Source: Pseudomonas viridiflava (lineage in GTDB: Bacteria; Pseudomonadota; Gammaproteobacteria; Pseudomonadales; Pseudomonadaceae). From it: a DNA stretch of 64,000 nt. The stretch covers positions 18,714-82,713 of the forward strand of contig NZ_UUIS01000018.1 in NCBI RefSeq assembly GCF_900589395.1, read 5' to 3'. Both the position numbers and the translations under genes were made by a program. The notes under the pieces were generated by a model, which ran no database searches, was not told the DNA's origin, and worked only from the letters and a program-made list of their open reading frames with translations. Of this stretch, positions 7,691-16,140 are shown piece by piece (positions within the stretch are counted from its first letter, which is position 1; each line of letters starts with the position of its first letter).

Positions 7691-8353
7691 TCAGGACTTC
7701 AGGTAGCCGTTGGCGGCCAGAAAGCTTTCGGTGATGCCGCCCTGGCCAGGCTCTGCGGCCTTGTCGCCCAGCAGCAGGCGTTCCAGGTAGCGGGCCAGCA
7801 GGTCGACTTCCAGATTGACCTTACGGCCCGGGCGGTAGTCGGCCATGATGGTTTCGGTCAGCGTGTGCGGCACGATGGTCAGTTCAAACTCGGCGCCGTG
7901 CACGGCGTTGACCGTCAGGCTGGTGCCGTCGACGGTGATCGAGCCCTTGTGGGCAATGTACTTGGCCAACTCGTTGGGCGCACGTACACGGAACTGGATG
8001 GCGCGGGCATTTTCTTCGCGCGAGACGATTTCGCCCACGCCGTCGACATGGCCGCTGACCAGGTGCCCGCCCAGGCGCGAACTTGGCGTCAGGGCTTTTT
8101 CCAGGTTGACCCGGCTGCCGGTCTTGAGGTCGACGAACGCGGTGACGGTCAGGGTCTCGCGGCTGACATCGGCCCAGAAGCCGTCGCCGGGCAACTCGAC
8201 GGCGGTCAGGCACACGCCGTTGACCGCGATGCTGTCGCCCAGCTTGACGTCGCCCAGGTCGAGCTTGCCGGTTTCGACGTAGACGCGAACGTCACCGCCC
8301 TTGGGGGTGAGGGCACGGATGCTGCCGATGGATTCAATGATGCCGGTAAACAT
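7691..8353 (-). CDS. ribE: Riboflavin synthase alpha chain
   Basis: This enzyme dismutates two lumazine molecules to riboflavin plus the ribityl-pyrimidine, which RibH reuses. It has two lumazine-binding barrels: residues 1-97 (MFTGIIESIG, NGVCLTAVEL, SRLGGHLVSGHVDG) and 98-195 (GSITVDGTSLTVN, TIVPHTLTETI). ATG 8353 is preceded by GGAGGACCTCC, a strong ribosome binding site. A start at 8380 would add nine residues before the universally conserved MFTG. Length is 220 residues, usual for the family. It sits between ribD and ribBA. Confidence 0.97.
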   Translation of the reverse strand: MFTGIIESIGSIRALTPKGGDVRVYVETGKLDLGDVKLGDSIAVNGVCLTAVELPGDGFWADVSRETLTVTAFVDLKTGSRVNLEKALTPSSRLGGHLVSGHVDGVGEIVSREENARAIQFRVRAPNELAKYIAHKGSITVDGTSLTVNAVHGAEFELTIVPHTLTETIMADYRPGRKVNLEVDLLARYLERLLLGDKAAEPGQGGITESFLAANGYLKS

Positions 8354-8409
8354 GGAGGTCCTCCGCAAAACGGGCTGCACGCCGAGGGGCGTCCGGGCAA
8401 GGCCGGAAA

Positions 8410-9546
8410 TTATACGCTGCGTCTCGGCGCCGGGTGAGCAATGACGCGCCAGTCGTTACCAATGGCGCGTATGTCAGTGATGTTCAGTTCCAGCGCTTCA
8501 CTCATCTGCACCAGCGGCAGGTCGAGCAAGGGCCGGGCCGAGGAGCCGAGGAACTTGCCGGCGATGAAGATCTGGAATTCATCGACCAGCCCGAGGCGGG
8601 CAAAGGCACCGGCCAGTCGCGACCCGGCCTCGACCAGCACCTCGTTGGCACCGCGCGCGCCCAGCTCGACCAACAGGCGTTGCAGGTCGACATGCCCGCC
8701 GCTGCCGGGCAGGTTCAGCAATTGGTGGCCTTGCTCGCGGTACTCGGGCACGGATGCGTCAGTCGCGCAGGCGGCGACCAGCGCGGGACCGGCGGTAAAG
8801 AAGCTGGCGGTGAGAGGCACGCGCAGGCGGCCGTCGATCAGGACTCGCAGGGGCATCCGCGCGGCCGCCAGGGCGGTGACGTCGGGTGCAAGGCGCAGTT
8901 CATCGGGGCGCACGGTCAGGCGGGCGTTGTCGATCAATACAGTGTCGGCGCCGGTCAGCACCACGCTCGATTGCGCCCGCAGGCGCTGCACGGCGGCGCG
9001 AGCGTCGGGACCGGTGATCCACTGGCTTTCGCCGCTGGCCATGGCAGTACGCCCGTCCAGGCTCATCGCCAGTTTGACCCGCACGTACGGCAGGCCGGTT
9101 TCCATGCGTTTGATGAAACCCGGGTTGAGCGCCCGTGCTTCGCTTTCGAGCACACCGCTGTGCACCGCGATGCCTGCACCTTGCAGCCGTTGCAGGCCAC
9201 GGCCGGCCACTTGCGGGTTGGGGTCCTGCATCGCCGCGACCACCCGGCCGACGGCGGCATTGACCAGCGCATCGGCGCATGGCGGGGTGCGGCCATGATG
9301 GCTGCACGGTTCGAGCGTCACATAGGCCGTGGCGCCACGGGCCTGTTCGCCGGCCTGGCGCAGGGCATGCACCTCGGCATGCGGCTCGCCGGCGCGCACG
9401 TGCCAGCCCTCGCCGACCACTTGGCCGTCACGGACAATGACGCAGCCGACCCGCGGGTTGGGATGGGTCGAATACAGCCCCTGGCGCGCCAGCTCCAACG
9501 CACGCGCCATGTAATGGGCGTCGAGAACGGTCTGTTCGGGGGTCAT
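8410..9546 (-). CDS. ribD: Bifunctional diaminohydroxyphosphoribosylaminopyrimidine deaminase / reductase
   Basis: RibD carries out the second and third steps of riboflavin synthesis. The N-terminal deaminase (about residues 1-145) has the zinc motifs HAEVHAL and [11 protein letters not shown]. The C-terminal NADPH reductase (about 150-375) has [35 protein letters not shown] and [10 protein letters not shown]. The 378-residue length is normal. Its ATG overlaps the nrdR stop (ATGA at 9543-9546), placing it second in the transcript. Confidence 0.97.
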   Translation of the reverse strand: MTPEQTVLDAHYMARALELARQGLYSTHPNPRVGCVIVRDGQVVGEGWHVRAGEPHAEVHALRQAGEQARGATAYVTLEPCSHHGRTPPCADALVNAAVGRVVAAMQDPNPQVAGRGLQRLQGAGIAVHSGVLESEARALNPGFIKRMETGLPYVRVKLAMSLDGRTAMASGESQWITGPDARAAVQRLRAQSSVVLTGADTVLIDNARLTVRPDELRLAPDVTALAAARMPLRVLIDGRLRVPLTASFFTAGPALVAACATDASVPEYREQGHQLLNLPGSGGHVDLQRLLVELGARGANEVLVEAGSRLAGAFARLGLVDEFQIFIAGKFLGSSARPLLDLPLVQMSEALELNITDIRAIGNDWRVIAHPAPRRSV

Positions 9547-10007
9547 TCCTTGCTCGGCTCACGAGCCAGCCGCTCGATTTCTTCGCGAAATTCGTTGAGG
9601 TCCTGAAAGCGCCGGTACACCGAGGCGAAACGGATATAGGCGACCTCATCGAGCTTTTGCAGCTCGGCCATGACCAGCTCACCGACCACCAGCGACTTGA
9701 CCTCGCGCTCACCGGTCGCGCGCAGCTTGTGCTTGATGTGCGCCAGCGCCGCTTCCAGGCGCTCGACGCTCACCGGGCGTTTTTCGAGGGCGCGCTGCAT
9801 GCCGGCGCGCAGCTTGTCTTCGTCGAAGGGCTGGCGTCGGCCGTCCTGCTTGATCAGGCGTGGCAGGACCAGTTCGGCGGTCTCGAAGGTGGTGAAACGC
9901 TCGCCGCAGGCCAGGCACTCACGGCGGCGGCGGACCTGCTCGCCTTCGGCAACCAGGCGCGAATCGATGACCTTGGTGTCATTGGCGGCGCAGAACGGAC
10001 AGTGCAT
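9543..10007 (-). CDS. nrdR: Transcriptional repressor NrdR
   Basis: NrdR senses dATP/ATP and represses ribonucleotide reductase operons. The 154-residue protein begins [17 protein letters not shown] with a four-cysteine zinc ribbon (CPFC and CLACGERF) followed by an ATP-cone domain ([19 protein letters not shown] onward). ATG 10007 was chosen because the conserved start is MHCPFC; the upstream in-frame ATGs add unconserved sequence. It is the first gene of the riboflavin transcript, an order conserved in proteobacteria, and its stop overlaps ribD. Confidence 0.97.
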   Translation of the reverse strand: MHCPFCAANDTKVIDSRLVAEGEQVRRRRECLACGERFTTFETAELVLPRLIKQDGRRQPFDEDKLRAGMQRALEKRPVSVERLEAALAHIKHKLRATGEREVKSLVVGELVMAELQKLDEVAYIRFASVYRRFQDLNEFREEIERLAREPSKE

Positions 10008-10184
10008 GGTGGCAAGCCACTGGATAAAGAGGAGCGACATGGTAGCGCATCCCGCTGGCAAGACAAGCCATCGACAGATACATCAAGGGATGGACATGCA
10101 GGCACGGCAATATGAAACTGCCGCTATCGATCTCACTGCCTGCCGGAGCGGCTGCCGCTCCCTTATCGTTTTGCCGGAGCCTTC

Positions 10185-10637
10185 ATGACACCCACACGTA
10201 TTTTGCTGCTCGGCGTTGCAGCCCTGCTGGCGGCCTGCAGCAGCAATGATGCCCCCCAACAGACGGCGACGCGCCCGGCAACCGTACCGGTCATCAAGAC
10301 CCCGGAAGGCCCGGGGCCCTTGCAGGCTTACCAGCGCGAACTCAGCGGCCAGTTGCTCGGCGTGCCGGCCGGTGCCGAGGTCGAGTTGGCCATGCTGGTC
10401 ATCGACGACCGTGGCCGCCCGCAGAAACTGCTGACCAATACCCAGCTCAAGGGCAACGGGCAGTCGCTGCCCTTCCAGTTGCGCTTCAACCCCGAGGCCT
10501 TTCCGGCCGGTGCCCGCGTCGAACTGCGCGGGCGCGCCAGCCAGTCGGGGCAGTTGATCCTGCACCTGCCATCGCTGCGCATCGATCAGCCTGCGACCCA
10601 GGCGTTGGGGCCGCTGCAGTTCGTCAAGGCGCCGTGA
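10185..10637 (+). CDS. YbaY-family lipoprotein
   Basis: A 150-residue exported protein with a lipobox (LLGVAALLAAC, Cys at residue 18) and a Ser/Asn-rich linker, then a single beta-rich domain typical of the YbaY/YscW family (PF09619-like: RELSGQLLGVPAGAEVELAML ... LPFQLRFNPEAFPAGARVELRGR). The residue after Cys is Ser, which predicts outer-membrane sorting. ATG 10185 has GGAGCC eight bases upstream. The 177-base stretch from nrdR holds both divergent promoters and a small hairpin near 10145-10161. The stop overlaps the GTG of the methyltransferase. Function is unknown. Confidence 0.85.
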   Translation: MTPTRILLLGVAALLAACSSNDAPQQTATRPATVPVIKTPEGPGPLQAYQRELSGQLLGVPAGAEVELAMLVIDDRGRPQKLLTNTQLKGNGQSLPFQLRFNPEAFPAGARVELRGRASQSGQLILHLPSLRIDQPATQALGPLQFVKAP

Positions 10638-11302
10638 AGCCATTGCAGGCGGCGCTGAGTGCGTTGCTCGGCGACGCGCAACTGGTGGCCACCGCGCTGC
10701 CAGGCATCGACCTGCGCCTGTGGTTGATCGATGCCAACAACATGGACCGTGCGTTCAGCCCCGAAGAAACCCGGCGCATCCTCGACGAGCCGCCCTACTG
10801 GAGCTTCTGCTGGGCCAGCGGCTTGGCCCTGGCGCGCTTTCTGGCGGCACATCCCGAATGGGTAGCCGGCAAGCGGGTGCTGGATTTTGGCGCGGGCTCC
10901 GGGGTGGCGGCGATTGCAGCGGCCAGGGCCGGGGCTCTGGAAGTGGTCGCCTGCGACCTGGATCCGCTAGCGCTGGCGGCCTGCCGCGCCAATGCCGCGC
11001 TCAACGGTGTGGAACTGGGCTATTCGGCGGACTTTTTTGCCGAGGCCAATCGCTTCGACCTGATCCTGGTGGCGGACGTGCTGTACGACCGCGCCAACCT
11101 GCCGCTGCTCGATCAGTTCCTGAGCCGTGGCCGCGAAGCGCTGGTAGCCGACTCGCGGGTGCGCGACTTTCAGCACCCGGCCTACCAACGGCTGGCCAGC
11201 CTGCAGGCGCTGACTTTGCCGGACCTGGCCGAGCCGCATGAATTCCGGCAGGTCAGCCTGTATCACGCGCCTCACCCGGAGGCGCCAATACCCTTCCTGT
11301 AG
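10634..11302 (+). CDS. Class I SAM-dependent methyltransferase (METTL/EtfB-lysine type)
   Basis: A 222-residue protein with SAM motif I VLDFGAGSGVAAIAAA (about residues 79-94), an acidic end of strand 2 (VVACDLDPLA) and the motif LILVADVLYDR, characteristic of the family-16/METTL20 lysine methyltransferases. The N-terminal segment with PPYWSFCWASGLALARFL also belongs to this group, whose bacterial members methylate electron transfer flavoprotein beta. Substrate here is inferred only. GTG 10634 overlaps the lipoprotein stop (GTGA), giving translational coupling. The stop codon lies inside a REP-like inverted repeat. Confidence 0.85.
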   Translation: MKPLQAALSALLGDAQLVATALPGIDLRLWLIDANNMDRAFSPEETRRILDEPPYWSFCWASGLALARFLAAHPEWVAGKRVLDFGAGSGVAAIAAARAGALEVVACDLDPLALAACRANAALNGVELGYSADFFAEANRFDLILVADVLYDRANLPLLDQFLSRGREALVADSRVRDFQHPAYQRLASLQALTLPDLAEPHEFRQVSLYHAPHPEAPIPFL

Positions 11303-11349
11303 GACCGGCTTCAGCCGGGAACACAGATCGCCGCCCGGCCGGTCCTGCA
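11298..11349. repeat. REP-like inverted repeat overlapping the methyltransferase stop
   Basis: Arms at 11298-11309 and 11338-11349 (TGTAGGACCGGC and GCCGGTCCTGCA) are complementary at 11 of 12 positions. The left arm continues TTCAGCCGGGAA, which is the form of pseudomonad repetitive extragenic palindromes. The pair would fold into a large imperfect hairpin and may end or protect the upstream transcript. Confidence 0.55.
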
Positions 11350-11427
11350 CGCCACGGCGGCGTGCCGCTTCCGGCAAAGCCTTGTGACCTTTATAGTTGG
11401 CGGCATTACGATTTCGCGAGGCGCGCA

Positions 11428-12303
11428 ATGAACCAGGACACTTCCTACATCTACGACGTCACCGTCGCCACCTTTGATCAGCAGGTGATCGAGAAGTCTT
11501 TCGAGCAGCCGGTGCTGGTCGATTTCTGGGCCGAATGGTGTGCGCCGTGCAAGGTGCTGATGCCGTTGCTGGCGCAGATCGCCGAGAGCTACCAGGGCAA
11601 CCTGATCCTGGCCAAGGTCAACTGTGACACCGAGCAGGATATCGTCGGCCGCTTCGGCATCCGCAGCCTGCCGACCGTGGTGCTGTTCAAGGATGGCCAG
11701 CCGGTGGACGGCTTTGCCGGTGCGCAACCGGAGTCGGAAATCCGCAAGTTGCTGGAGCCGCATGTGGCCCTGCCGGCGCCGGTCAGCGCCGACCCGTTCA
11801 AACAGGCCCAGGCGCTGTTTGCCGAAAGCCGCTTCGCCGAGGCCGAGGCCCAGCTCAAGGCATTGCTGGCTGAAGACAACACCCATGCGCTGGCCTTGAT
11901 CCTCTACGCACGCTGCCTGGCTGAACGCGGCGAGCTGGACGAAGCCCGCACCGTGCTCGACGCCGTCAAGAGCGAAGACGCCCACAAGGCCGAACTGGCT
12001 GGCGCCAAGGCCCAACTGACTTTCCTGGCCCAGGCCAGGCAACTGCCCGAAAGCGCCGAACTCAAGAGCCGCCTGGCGCAGAACCCGCAGGATGACGAGG
12101 CCGTCTATCAACTGGCGATCCAGCAACTGTCCCGTCAACAGTACGAAGCGGCGCTGGACGGCCTGCTCAAGCTGTTCATGCGTAACCGCAACTACAGCGA
12201 AGGCCTGCCGCACAAGACGCTGTTGCAGGTGTTCGAACTGCTGGGCAACGACCACCCGCTGGTCACCACCTACCGTCGCAAGCTGTTTGCCGCGTTGTAC
12301 TGA
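11428..12303 (+). CDS. ybbN: CnoX/YbbN-type chaperedoxin (thioredoxin-TPR protein)
   Basis: Residues 1-110 form a thioredoxin domain with an intact CXXC site, WCAPC at 37-41. E. coli CnoX instead has SXXC, so this version may be redox active. The rest, about 115-291, is a tetratricopeptide region (FKQAQALFAESRFAEAEAQLKALLA and later helices). The family protects substrates from overoxidation and delivers them to GroEL and DnaK. ATG 11428 follows GCGAGGCGC and gives the expected 291 residues; an upstream start at 11362 would add unconserved residues. Confidence 0.93.
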   Translation: MNQDTSYIYDVTVATFDQQVIEKSFEQPVLVDFWAEWCAPCKVLMPLLAQIAESYQGNLILAKVNCDTEQDIVGRFGIRSLPTVVLFKDGQPVDGFAGAQPESEIRKLLEPHVALPAPVSADPFKQAQALFAESRFAEAEAQLKALLAEDNTHALALILYARCLAERGELDEARTVLDAVKSEDAHKAELAGAKAQLTFLAQARQLPESAELKSRLAQNPQDDEAVYQLAIQQLSRQQYEAALDGLLKLFMRNRNYSEGLPHKTLLQVFELLGNDHPLVTTYRRKLFAALY

Positions 12304-12328
12304 TCGATTGCCCGCAGGCTACGTACGT

Positions 12329-12691
12329 TCAATCGACCCAGCGGTACAGCGGTGCATCGGCGCCGCTTTCGACTTTGACCTGGGCGCTGTGACGCAGGCG
12401 CACCAGCAGGCGCTTGCCGGCCGCCGCGCTGCCGGTCAAAGCTTCCAGTTGCGCCAACAGGTCGGGGCCGTTCAGGACCGAGGCCTGTTGCAGCAGGTGC
12501 TGCGCGTCCTGCCAGAGCCGGTCGTCCTGGGTCACCGGGCTGCGCGGCGCTTCAGCGGCTGCCGGCGCTTCGGGCCCGTTCGCCTTGAGGCTGCTCCCAA
12601 GATGCGCACCCAGCTGCGCCCAGTCGCGTTCATCCAGTTCGATAGTGAGGTCCACCGGCCACTGGCCAATGCTTCCACGAATACGCACCAT
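12329..12691 (-). CDS. Conserved pseudomonad protein of unknown function
   Basis: A 120-residue soluble protein beginning MVRIRGSIGQWPVDLTIELD, with an Ala/Pro-rich linker near residues 40-50 and a C-terminal part (LLQQASVLNGPDLLAQLEAL ... LLVRLRHSAQVKVE). No signal peptide or membrane segment is seen. ATG 12691 follows AGGGT. It lies convergent to ybbN and divergent from the zinc-responsive operon. The 157-base region between them carries the likely Zur site, which could in principle affect both. I do not recognise a characterised family. Confidence 0.7.
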   Translation of the reverse strand: MVRIRGSIGQWPVDLTIELDERDWAQLGAHLGSSLKANGPEAPAAAEAPRSPVTQDDRLWQDAQHLLQQASVLNGPDLLAQLEALTGSAAAGKRLLVRLRHSAQVKVESGADAPLYRWVD

Positions 12692-12798
12692 ACCCTGCCC
12701 CTTTGATAATCAGACGCCTATGCTCCCACATCAGCCCCAAGCGTGCCGATGACAGACGTTTGGCCAGCGTTCAGAAAAAAGCCGATACCTCGCCACAC

Positions 12799-12818
12799 GA
12801 TTGTTATAAGATCACATT
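12799..12818 (+). promoter_or_regulatory. Candidate Zur operator before the zinc-responsive operon
   Basis: The sequence GATTGTTATAAGATCACATT contains the imperfect dyad TGTTATA-A-GATCACA. It resembles the gamma-proteobacterial Zur box (core GTTATAnnATAAC), with a good left half and a weaker right half. It ends about 30 bases before the ATG of the His-rich protein and contains a TATAAG-like -10 element. Zinc-dependent control is known for the orthologous P. aeruginosa operon, which supports the call. Confidence 0.5.
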
Positions 12819-12848
12819 ACATCCAAGCCGCCCCACCCGGAGTCCCTT

Positions 12849-13445
12849 ATGCGCCGTCTGTTGCTCGCCCTGCCTTTTGCCCTGCTGCCCCTGACCTTTG
12901 CCCAGGCCGCGCCTGAGCACGATCACGACCATGATCACGAGCACGGCAGCCTGGGCGCGCATGAGCACGGCGTCGGGCGCCTGGATGTGGTGCTTGAAGG
13001 CAAGACGCTGGAACTGCAATTCGACAGCCCGGCCATGAACATCGTTGGCTTCGAGCACGCCCCGACCAGCGACGAAGACAAGGCCAAGGTGGCCAAGGCC
13101 CGTGAACAACTGCTCAAGCCCAATGCCCTGTTCAACATCGCCGAGGCCGCTCAATGCTCGGCGCAGTCGGTCAAGCTGGAAAGCCCGTTGTTCGGTGACA
13201 AGGACGATGACCATGACGCACCCGCCAAGGCCGGCGAGCCGGCACATGAGCACGAGCACGAGCACAGTGAAATCCACGGCAAATACGTCTTCACCTGCGA
13301 TGCGCCGGCCATTCTGAAAAAGCTCGACCTGAGCCAGGTGTTCAAGACCTTCCCGGCCACCAAAAAGCTGCAGGTGCAGCTGATTTCGCCGGGTGGCCAG
13401 TCCGGCGCCGAAGTGATTGCCGCCAACCCGAGCGTCAAGTTCTAA
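12849..13445 (+). CDS. Periplasmic His-rich zinc-responsive protein (DUF2796/ZrgA family)
   Basis: A 198-residue exported protein with a Sec signal (MRRLLLALPFALLPLTFAQA) followed by a histidine/aspartate cluster (HDHDHDHEHG, then GAHEHGVG) and a second one near residue 137 (HEHEHEHSEIHG). The HEHGVGRLDVVLEG segment and the C-terminal KTFPATKKLQVQLI are typical of DUF2796 proteins, orthologous to PA4063 of P. aeruginosa. It probably binds zinc in the periplasm and hands it to, or is assisted by, the ABC system encoded next. It is first in a four-gene operon behind a candidate Zur box. Confidence 0.88.
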   Translation: MRRLLLALPFALLPLTFAQAAPEHDHDHDHEHGSLGAHEHGVGRLDVVLEGKTLELQFDSPAMNIVGFEHAPTSDEDKAKVAKAREQLLKPNALFNIAEAAQCSAQSVKLESPLFGDKDDDHDAPAKAGEPAHEHEHEHSEIHGKYVFTCDAPAILKKLDLSQVFKTFPATKKLQVQLISPGGQSGAEVIAANPSVKF

Positions 13446-13518
13446 GGTTGCGGCCAGACCTGGCGACCGGGCCTGCCCGGTCGTTGTGTTTCATTTTCAC
13501 CGGAGTGGACCTCAGGCC

Positions 13519-14229
13519 ATGAGCCAAGCATTGATCGAGCTGTCAGACCTGAGCTTCAACTGGCCGGGCCAACCGACCCTGCTGGACATCCCGGTCTTTA
13601 GCCTTGAAGCAGGCGAGACGGTGTTTCTCAAGGGCCCCAGCGGCAGTGGCAAGACCACCCTGTTGGGCCTGCTGGGTGGCGTGCAGACCGCTGGCAGCGG
13701 CAGCATTCGCCTGCTGGGCCAGGAACTCAAAGGTTTGTCGGCCAGTGCCCGGGATCGCTTCCGGGTCGATCACACCGGCTATATCTTCCAGCAGTTCAAC
13801 CTGCTGCCGTTTCTGTCGGTGCGTGAGAACGTCGAGCTGCCCTGTCACTTTTCCAGGGTGCGCGCCGGGCGTGCCCGTGATCGCCATGGTTCGGTGGACA
13901 AGGCCGCCGTCGCCCTGCTTGAGCACCTGGGCCTCAAGGATCCGGCCTTGCTGCAACGTCGCGCCGATTCGCTTTCCATCGGCCAGCAGCAGCGGGTCGC
14001 GGCGGCCCGCGCCCTGATCGGCCAGCCGGAACTGGTGATTGCCGACGAGCCGACCTCGGCGCTGGACGCGGATGCACGCGAAGCGTTCCTGCACTTGCTG
14101 TTCACCGAGTGCCGTGCCGCCGGGGCGAGCCTGCTGTTCGTCAGCCATGACCAGAGCCTGGCGCCGTTGTTCGACCGCAACCTGTCGCTGGCCGAGCTCA
14201 ATCGCGCCACCGTCGCCGTGGAGAATTGA
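13519..14229 (+). CDS. ABC transporter ATP-binding protein (MacB/LolD-like, zinc-responsive operon)
   Basis: A 236-residue ATPase with Walker A GPSGSGKTT (residues 39-47), Q-loop YIFQQFNLLPFLS, signature LSIGQQQRV (Ile in place of the common Gly) and Walker B LVIADEPTSALD, followed by the switch His (VSHD). It belongs to the LolD/MacB class that powers FtsX-like permeases rather than classical importers. It corresponds to PA4064. ATG 13519 begins the conserved protein; an open frame runs upstream but is not conserved. It precedes its permease by one base. Confidence 0.92.
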   Translation: MSQALIELSDLSFNWPGQPTLLDIPVFSLEAGETVFLKGPSGSGKTTLLGLLGGVQTAGSGSIRLLGQELKGLSASARDRFRVDHTGYIFQQFNLLPFLSVRENVELPCHFSRVRAGRARDRHGSVDKAAVALLEHLGLKDPALLQRRADSLSIGQQQRVAAARALIGQPELVIADEPTSALDADAREAFLHLLFTECRAAGASLLFVSHDQSLAPLFDRNLSLAELNRATVAVEN

Positions 14230-14230
14230 G

Positions 14231-15496
14231 ATGTATCTGTTTCGCCTGGCGCTTGCCAGCCTGGCCAACCGCCGTTTCACCGCTTTGCTGACCGCCTTTG
14301 CCATCGCCTTGTCGGTGTGCCTGCTGCTGGCGGTGGAGCGGGTGCGCACCGAGGCGCGCACCAGTTTCGCCAGCACCGTCAGCGGCACCGACCTGATCGT
14401 CGGCGCGCGCTCAGGCTCGGTCAACCTGCTGCTGTATTCGGTGTTCCGGATCGGCAACGCCACCAACAATATTCGTTGGGAGAGCTTCGAGCACTTCGCC
14501 CAGCATCGGCAGGTGAAGTGGGCCATTCCCATTTCACTGGGGGATTCGCATCGTGGCTACCGGGTGATGGGCACCAACGAGAGCTACTTCGAGCACTACC
14601 GTTATGGGCGCCAGCAGCCGCTGGAACTGGCCCAGGGCCGACCGTTCCAGAGCGACCCGTTCGAGGTCGTGCTCGGCGCCGAAGTCGCCGAGGCGCTGCA
14701 TTACAAGCTCGGTGACAAACTGGTGCTGGCCCATGGCGTGGCAGCGATCAGCCTGGTCAAGCATGACGACAAGCCGTTCACGGTGGTGGGTATCTTCAAG
14801 CGCACCGGCACCCCGGTGGACCGCACGCTGCACATCAGCCTGGGCGGCATGGAGGCGATCCACATCGACTGGCACAACGGGGCACCCGCCCGTGGCAACG
14901 AGCGCGTCTCTGCCGATCAGGCCCGCAACATGGACCTGACGCCTACAGCCATTACCGCCGTCATGCTGGGCCTGAACAGCAAGATCTCGACCTTCGCGTT
15001 GCAACGCGAAATCAACGAATACCGGGGTGAACCACTGCTGGCGATCCTGCCGGGGGTCGCCCTGCAGGAGCTGTGGAGCCTGATGGGCACCGCCGAGAAG
15101 GCGTTGTTCGTAGTCTCGCTGTTCGTGGTGCTGACCGGCCTGATCGGCATGCTGACCGCGATCCTCACCAGCCTGAACGAGCGGCGTCGGGAAATGGCGA
15201 TTCTGCGCTCGGTGGGGGCTCGTCCCTGGCATGTCGCCAGCCTGTTGATTCTTGAAGCCTTTGCCCTGGCCCTGATCGGCGTGCTGGCCGGGGTGGCGCT
15301 GCTGTACCTGGGCATCGCCTTGGCGCAGGGCTATGTGCAGTCGGAATACGGCCTGTACCTGCCGCTTTCCTGGCCGAGCCAATATGAATGGACGCTGCTT
15401 GCTGGCATTCTTGGCGCTGCGCTGGTGATGGGGGTGATTCCTGCCTGGCGCGCCTATCGGCAGTCCCTGGCCGATGGCCTGTCGATTCGCTTATGA
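14231..15496 (+). CDS. FtsX-like ABC permease of the zinc-responsive operon
   Basis: A 421-residue membrane protein with the MacB-type plan: one N-terminal membrane helix (FTALLTAFAIALSVCLLLAV), a large periplasmic domain (about residues 45-285) and three C-terminal helices of the FtsX domain (LFVVSLFVVLTGLIGMLTAI, LLILEAFALALIGVLAGVAL, LLAGILGAALVMGVIPAW). ATG 14231 directly follows the ATPase stop. The orthologue is PA4065. MacB-type systems usually transmit mechanical force to periplasmic partners, so this pair may act on the His-rich protein or on DUF3299 rather than import zinc directly (inference). Confidence 0.92.
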   Translation: MYLFRLALASLANRRFTALLTAFAIALSVCLLLAVERVRTEARTSFASTVSGTDLIVGARSGSVNLLLYSVFRIGNATNNIRWESFEHFAQHRQVKWAIPISLGDSHRGYRVMGTNESYFEHYRYGRQQPLELAQGRPFQSDPFEVVLGAEVAEALHYKLGDKLVLAHGVAAISLVKHDDKPFTVVGIFKRTGTPVDRTLHISLGGMEAIHIDWHNGAPARGNERVSADQARNMDLTPTAITAVMLGLNSKISTFALQREINEYRGEPLLAILPGVALQELWSLMGTAEKALFVVSLFVVLTGLIGMLTAILTSLNERRREMAILRSVGARPWHVASLLILEAFALALIGVLAGVALLYLGIALAQGYVQSEYGLYLPLSWPSQYEWTLLAGILGAALVMGVIPAWRAYRQSLADGLSIRL

Positions 15497-15507
15497 GGAT
15501 GTTGACC

Positions 15508-16038
15508 ATGCGGCGCCTGCTTTCCCTGCTGCCTGCCCTGCTGCTGTGCCTGCCCTTGTCATCCTGGGCGGCTGAGCCGCGCGTGCTGACCTGGGCCGAG
15601 ATGATTCCGCCGGATGCACCGGTGGTGGCGCCGGTGACCCAGCCGCTGCACGACATGTCCAAGCTGTCCGATGCCCTGGCCATGGAGGCCGCGCCCGCCG
15701 CCAGCCAGGTGGCGCCCGATGCGCCGGTGGTCAAGGCGCTGGATGGCAAGCAGGTGCGCCTGCCGGGGTACATCGTGCCGCTGGAGGTCAGCGAGGAAGG
15801 CCGGGTGACCGAGTTCTTGCTGGTGCCGTACTTTGGCGCCTGTATCCATGTTCCGCCACCGCCGGCCAACCAGATCGTGCACGTCACCAGCGAGCTGGGG
15901 GTCAAGGTCGAAGAGCTGTACCAGCCGTACTGGATCGAGGGGCCGATGCAGGCCAGGCACTCGACCAGCGAGCTGGCCGAAGCCGGTTACCAGATGGTCG
16001 CCGACAAGATCTTTGTTTATGAGTTGTCGGATTCCTGA
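15508..16038 (+). CDS. Secreted DUF3299 protein of the zinc-responsive operon
   Basis: An exported protein of 176 residues with a signal peptide (MRRLLSLLPALLLCLPLSSWA). Its mature part carries the DUF3299 hallmark GYIVPLE ... YFGACIHVPPPPANQIV with one Cys and one His in a proline-rich loop, likely a metal site. The orthologue is PA4066. I prefer ATG 15508 because GAGG lies nine bases before it. ATG 15493, which overlaps the permease stop as ATGA, and ATG 15499 are alternatives. Confidence 0.88.
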   Translation: MRRLLSLLPALLLCLPLSSWAAEPRVLTWAEMIPPDAPVVAPVTQPLHDMSKLSDALAMEAAPAASQVAPDAPVVKALDGKQVRLPGYIVPLEVSEEGRVTEFLLVPYFGACIHVPPPPANQIVHVTSELGVKVEELYQPYWIEGPMQARHSTSELAEAGYQMVADKIFVYELSDS

Positions 16039-16140
16039 CTGTTTCAAGGCTTCATTGCGATTTCATTGAGCTGCGTCAAAGCCGCGTCCCAGACGCGTGC
16101 CTACCATGACACCAGACTTTTTAAACGCTCTGGAGCCTCA

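Noticed and set aside
6451..10007. FMN riboswitch in the riboflavin cluster
   Set aside because: No GGGGCAGGGT-type consensus was found in the short gaps or leader. In pseudomonads it lies elsewhere in the genome.
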